From Pelagibacteraceae bacterium AG-470-G21 (GTDB taxonomy: Bacteria > Pseudomonadota > Alphaproteobacteria > Pelagibacterales > Pelagibacteraceae): a DNA stretch of 36,041 nt. The translations under genes were made by a program, and so were the position numbers. The notes below the pieces were generated by a model that saw only the letters and a list, made by a program, of their open reading frames with translations, was not told where the DNA came from and searched no databases. Below are positions 33,178 through 36,041 of this stretch, one piece after another (within the stretch, counting starts at the first letter, position 1; the number at the start of each line of letters is the position of its first letter). Where the stretch lies: assembly GCA_003211555.1 (NCBI GenBank), contig QCSH01000010.1:1-36041 (forward strand). Reading direction: 5' to 3'.

Positions 33178-34152
33178 ATGGCAATACATGCTTTAAGTTA
33201 CATCGGTGTTAATTCTGATCGAATTGAGGATTGGTCAGACTATTCAAGAAAATGCTTAGGAATGCAACAAGTAGATAGAGCAAAAGACTCTCTGTCTTTC
33301 AGAATGGATGATCAAAAGCAAAGATTAGTTGTAACAGGAGATACTGGAGATAGCTTAGCATTCATGGGTTGGGAAGTTGAGAAAAAAGAAGATTTAAAAA
33401 TGTATGCTGATCGTCTTGAGAATAATAATATCCCAGTAACTTATGGACAATCCTCATTTGCAGATAAAAGATTTGTTAAAGATTTAATTTATTTTAAAGA
33501 CCCTCAAGGCAATCAGATAGAATTGATATTTGACCCAATGAAAGATAACGATCCTTTCAAACCATCTAGACCAATTTCTGGATTTAAAACTGGTGCATTA
33601 GGAATGGGCCATGTTGTTTTACATGCCAAAGATTTTAATAAACTTGTTCCTTTCTATAAGGACCTTTTAGATTTTAAAATTAGTGATTATAGCAATACAC
33701 CAATTTCATTATGTTTCTTTCACGTCAATGGTAGACATCATAGTTTTGCATTATTTGGATCGGGTCAACAAGGATTTCACCATTTTATGGTCGAGTACAA
33801 TTCTTTAGATGATGTTGGACAAGGATATGATTTAATGAATTTAAAAGATGATAAAATTGCTTATACAATGGGAAGGCATACTAATGATTACATGACCTCA
33901 TTTTATTCAATAACACCATCAGGATTTTTTGTAGAAAATGGGTGGGGCGGAAGAATAATTGAACCTAAAACATGGGAAGCCATTGAAACTTTTGAAGGCC
34001 CAAGCTTTTGGGGACATGAAAGATTGTATTTACCAGAAGAGGAAAGAAAAAAATTTAGAGATAAAAGAATGCAAACTGCTGCAGAAGGTAAACAAGCTCC
34101 TTTATTAATTGATTGCCCTTGGCTATATTCAAATATAGCTAAAAAAAAATAA
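33178..34152 (+). CDS. Extradiol (VOC-fold) ring-cleavage dioxygenase
   Basis: This 324-residue two-domain type I extradiol dioxygenase is built like 2,3-dihydroxybiphenyl dioxygenase (BphC). The three iron ligands are visible in the second domain: H145 in MGHVVLHAKD, H202 in FHHFMVEY and E253 in FVENGWG. The second-shell residues are also present: the histidines of NGRHHSFALF, and the histidine of GRHTNDYMTSFY. The enzyme should therefore open a catechol-like ring next to the two hydroxyls. The ATG at 33178 is used; an upstream TTG at 33163 adds only five residues. The substrate is a catechol derivative, not identified. Twelve bases separate it from the monooxygenase. Confidence 0.92.
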   Translation: MAIHALSYIGVNSDRIEDWSDYSRKCLGMQQVDRAKDSLSFRMDDQKQRLVVTGDTGDSLAFMGWEVEKKEDLKMYADRLENNNIPVTYGQSSFADKRFVKDLIYFKDPQGNQIELIFDPMKDNDPFKPSRPISGFKTGALGMGHVVLHAKDFNKLVPFYKDLLDFKISDYSNTPISLCFFHVNGRHHSFALFGSGQQGFHHFMVEYNSLDDVGQGYDLMNLKDDKIAYTMGRHTNDYMTSFYSITPSGFFVENGWGGRIIEPKTWEAIETFEGPSFWGHERLYLPEEERKKFRDKRMQTAAEGKQAPLLIDCPWLYSNIAKKK

Positions 34153-34163
34153 ATTTAAAATTA

Positions 34164-35609
34164 ATGAAAGAATATGATGCAGTAATTGTTGGATTAGGTC
34201 CAACAGGTGGAACTTTAGCAAACTTATTAGCTATCCAAGGTTATTCAATTTTAATTTTAGAAAAAGAAAATAGTTTTTACCCTCTTCCAAGAGCAGTCCA
34301 TTTTGATGACGAAGTTATGAGAGTATTTCAAACAATTGGAATTACAGATAAATTTCTAAAATATACTCTAATTAATAAAGGAACTAAGTTTGTAAATAAA
34401 AAGGGTGATGTAATTTTAGATTGGCCAAGACCAAAAGAAGTCACTGAAAATGGATGGTATCCAAGTTATAGATTTCATCAACCTGATTTAGAAAGACAAT
34501 TACGAAATAGACTTAAATCTTTTAAAACAGTTTATATCCAACAAAATACTAAACTCTTAAAAGCTACAAATACTAAAAATAATGTTCAAATAATCTATCA
34601 AGACATAAAACAAAATAAAATTTTAAATATTAAAGCTAAATATTTAATTGGTTGCGATGGTGCTAATTCTACAGTCCGAAATCAAATAAAAACAAATATG
34701 AGTAATTTAGGATTTACTCAAAAATGGGCAGTAGTTGATCTAATTTTGAAAAAAAAGAAAAATAATCTTCCAGATCGAACAATTCAATTTTCAAATAAAG
34801 TAAGACCAGCAACTTATTGCAGAAATGTAGGCAGAAGAAGAAGGTGGGAGTTTGTAATCAATAACAACGAAAGAGAAGAAACTATTATGTCTGAAAAGTA
34901 CATATGGAACTTCCTTAAACCATGGCTTAGCAAAAAAGATGCTATTCTTGAAAGAAAAACTATATACACATTCAAATCCGCAATTAGCAAAAGATGGAGA
35001 AAAGGTAGAATCTTTATTGCTGGTGATGCTGCGCACTTGATGCCACCTTTTATGGGTCAAGGAATGTGTGCTGGAATAAGAGATGTATCAAACTTGTCAT
35101 GGAAATTATCACTTTGTTTAAAGAATAATCATTCAGACAAATTATTAAACACATACCAGAGTGAGAGATACTCAAATGTAAAAGAGTATGTGAGTACAAC
35201 TATGAGAATGGGTTCATATATAAATGCAGTTAGCTCAACAAAAATTACAAAAAATATTTCTTCGAATAAAGAAGGAGTAAAATCTATGAAATCTATCAAA
35301 CCAAAATTAGGAAAAGGTTTAGGAAAAGTTAATGACAAACTGAGAGGTAAAATATTTCCTCAGTTTAAATTAAAAAATGGAAAAAATTTAGATGAAAAAT
35401 TTTCTTTTAAACCTATTGTAATAATTTCACCAAAATTAAAGAAAAAAATCTCCAAAAAAATTAATCATGTTCTATCAAATAATGTATATGGTTTAAGTAA
35501 ATATCTTAACAAAATAAAATCTGAAGGACTTATAGTTAGACCAGATAGATTTATAATTGGAGCAATAAAATCTGAAAAAATTTCAAAAATAAAAAACTAT
35601 TCAATTTAG
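34164..35609 (+). CDS. FAD-dependent aromatic monooxygenase, MhpA-like
   Basis: This 481-residue flavoprotein of the p-hydroxybenzoate hydroxylase class has the FAD-binding VIVGLGPTGGTLANLLA (8-24), LPRAVHFDDEVMRVFQTIG near 43-61, the DG motif LIGCDGANSTVRNQI near 162-176, and IFIAGDAAHLMPPFMGQGM near 283-301. The middle resembles 3-(3-hydroxyphenyl)propionate hydroxylase. It should add a hydroxyl ortho to an existing phenol and so supply the catechol for the adjacent dioxygenase. The C-terminal domain (after about 370) is lysine-rich and divergent. The 3' end overlaps the DUF849 gene by nine bases, tail to tail. Confidence 0.88.
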   Translation: MKEYDAVIVGLGPTGGTLANLLAIQGYSILILEKENSFYPLPRAVHFDDEVMRVFQTIGITDKFLKYTLINKGTKFVNKKGDVILDWPRPKEVTENGWYPSYRFHQPDLERQLRNRLKSFKTVYIQQNTKLLKATNTKNNVQIIYQDIKQNKILNIKAKYLIGCDGANSTVRNQIKTNMSNLGFTQKWAVVDLILKKKKNNLPDRTIQFSNKVRPATYCRNVGRRRRWEFVINNNEREETIMSEKYIWNFLKPWLSKKDAILERKTIYTFKSAISKRWRKGRIFIAGDAAHLMPPFMGQGMCAGIRDVSNLSWKLSLCLKNNHSDKLLNTYQSERYSNVKEYVSTTMRMGSYINAVSSTKITKNISSNKEGVKSMKSIKPKLGKGLGKVNDKLRGKIFPQFKLKNGKNLDEKFSFKPIVIISPKLKKKISKKINHVLSNNVYGLSKYLNKIKSEGLIVRPDRFIIGAIKSEKISKIKNYSI

Positions 35610-36041
35610 ATTTAATTCTTCTTTGATAATTTTTATTTTTGTTTCATTATCTTTAGCAACCTCACCTGAGGGAAGATATAATGAATTTTCAAATCCAATT
35701 CTTATTTTTCCACCAAGTTTTATTGCTTCTTTTAAGCAAACAAATTCTTCTTTTTCAAAAGCACATATAGCCCAATCTGCTTTAAATTTATTTTTTTCTA
35801 ATTTTTCTAAATAAAAAGGTATTTTATTTGGATCACTTATTTTCCCAGTATAGTGACCTATTACAAATAAGCACCATGAGTTGTTTTTTTCAATTTCAGA
35901 TTTATTTAATACATTTGAAAGTAAATCAATATCTTCTGGCTCATGGCAAATATGCTGAACATTAATTTTTTCATCTGATAAATATTTATAAAGTTTTATA
36001 TCTTCATCAGTTGGATTTCTGCTTGGAATTAATTCTCTAAT
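35601..36041 (-). CDS. Beta-keto acid cleavage enzyme (DUF849/BKACE), C-terminal part
   Basis: The last 146 residues of a minus-strand gene run off the window edge, starting inside IRELIPSRNPTDEDIKLY. They include VQHICHEPEDIDLLSN and a C-terminal LGGKIRIGFENSLYSSPSGE, which matches the barrel end and strand-8 motif (GG.vRVGfEn) of DUF849 enzymes. BKACE proteins condense a beta-keto acid with acetyl-CoA to give acetoacetate and a new CoA ester, using zinc. The zinc-binding HxH and the start lie outside the window. Its nearness to the aromatic genes suggests a lower-pathway role, but it is on the opposite strand and may be separate. Confidence 0.82.
   Translation of the reverse strand: MRELIPSRNPTDEDIKLYKYLSDEKINVQHICHEPEDIDLLSNVLNKSEIEKNNSWCLFVIGHYTGKISDPNKIPFYLEKLEKNKFKADWAICAFEKEEFVCLKEAIKLGGKIRIGFENSLYLPSGEVAKDNETKIKIIKEELNLN

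Noticed and set aside
35623-35814. Plus-strand frame at the right edge
   Set aside because: It is antisense to the DUF849 C-terminal coding region, which has clear family motifs.

Overview
The window looks like a piece of a Pelagibacterales (SAR11) or closely related streamlined alphaproteobacterial genome. The base composition is very AT-rich and genes are packed with overlaps of 1-50 bp or gaps of a few bases. The gene content also fits: a TPP-riboswitch-controlled sodium:solute symporter matching the SAR11 thiV arrangement, an aprM-aprB-aprA cluster, xsc, and TRAP and TSUP transporters. The assignment comes from gene content and codon use, not from a search. No rRNA, tRNA, CRISPR array, insertion sequence or prophage gene was seen.

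Layout. 1-3372: a cytochrome b561 fragment divergent from a cytochrome c', then a DUF4396 membrane protein, an ABC-2 exporter pair and two tiny membrane proteins. 3379-8864: a TSUP permease, a TPP riboswitch with thiV, rseP, an HU gene and an ammonium transporter with strong hairpin terminators. 8863-14097: housekeeping genes on both strands (bcp, a glycosyltransferase, a rhodanese, an ABA4-like protein, recX, a cysQ-like phosphatase, a DUF3553 protein, mnmA) and two very small genes. 14174-19449: a tightly overlapped run of metC, an MFS transporter, pabB-like, pabA-like and pabC-like genes and a HIT protein.

19556-27742 is a sulfur block. The membrane anchor and both subunits of APS reductase (aprMBA) are followed by an unknown 116-residue protein, a 48-residue membrane peptide and a TSUP exporter. 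Then come sulfolactate sulfo-lyase (suyAB, minus strand) and, divergent from it, sulfoacetaldehyde acetyltransferase (xsc). SuyAB and Xsc release sulfite from C3 and C2 sulfonates. AprBA, with an ATP sulfurylase that is not in this window, can oxidise sulfite to sulfate. TSUP proteins commonly export sulfite or sulfate. Carbon would leave as pyruvate and acetyl phosphate.

27789-36041 is a catabolic block. It holds a type I sulfatase-like hydrolase, a split TRAP transporter (dctMQ on minus, dctP on plus), a fumarylacetoacetase-family hydrolase, an extradiol (VOC) dioxygenase with its metal ligands intact, an MhpA-like FAD monooxygenase, and the C-terminal part of a DUF849 beta-keto acid cleavage enzyme. 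Together they read as uptake, hydroxylation, meta-cleavage and hydrolysis of a small phenolic compound, possibly one carrying a sulfate ester. This block, directly beside the sulfonate and sulfite genes, is the best candidate here for an undescribed system. The substrate is not readable from sequence.

Several genes of 27-55 codons were found by hand translation: 3032-3199, 3208-3372, 11761-11907, 12682-12849, 14014-14097 and 23131-23277.
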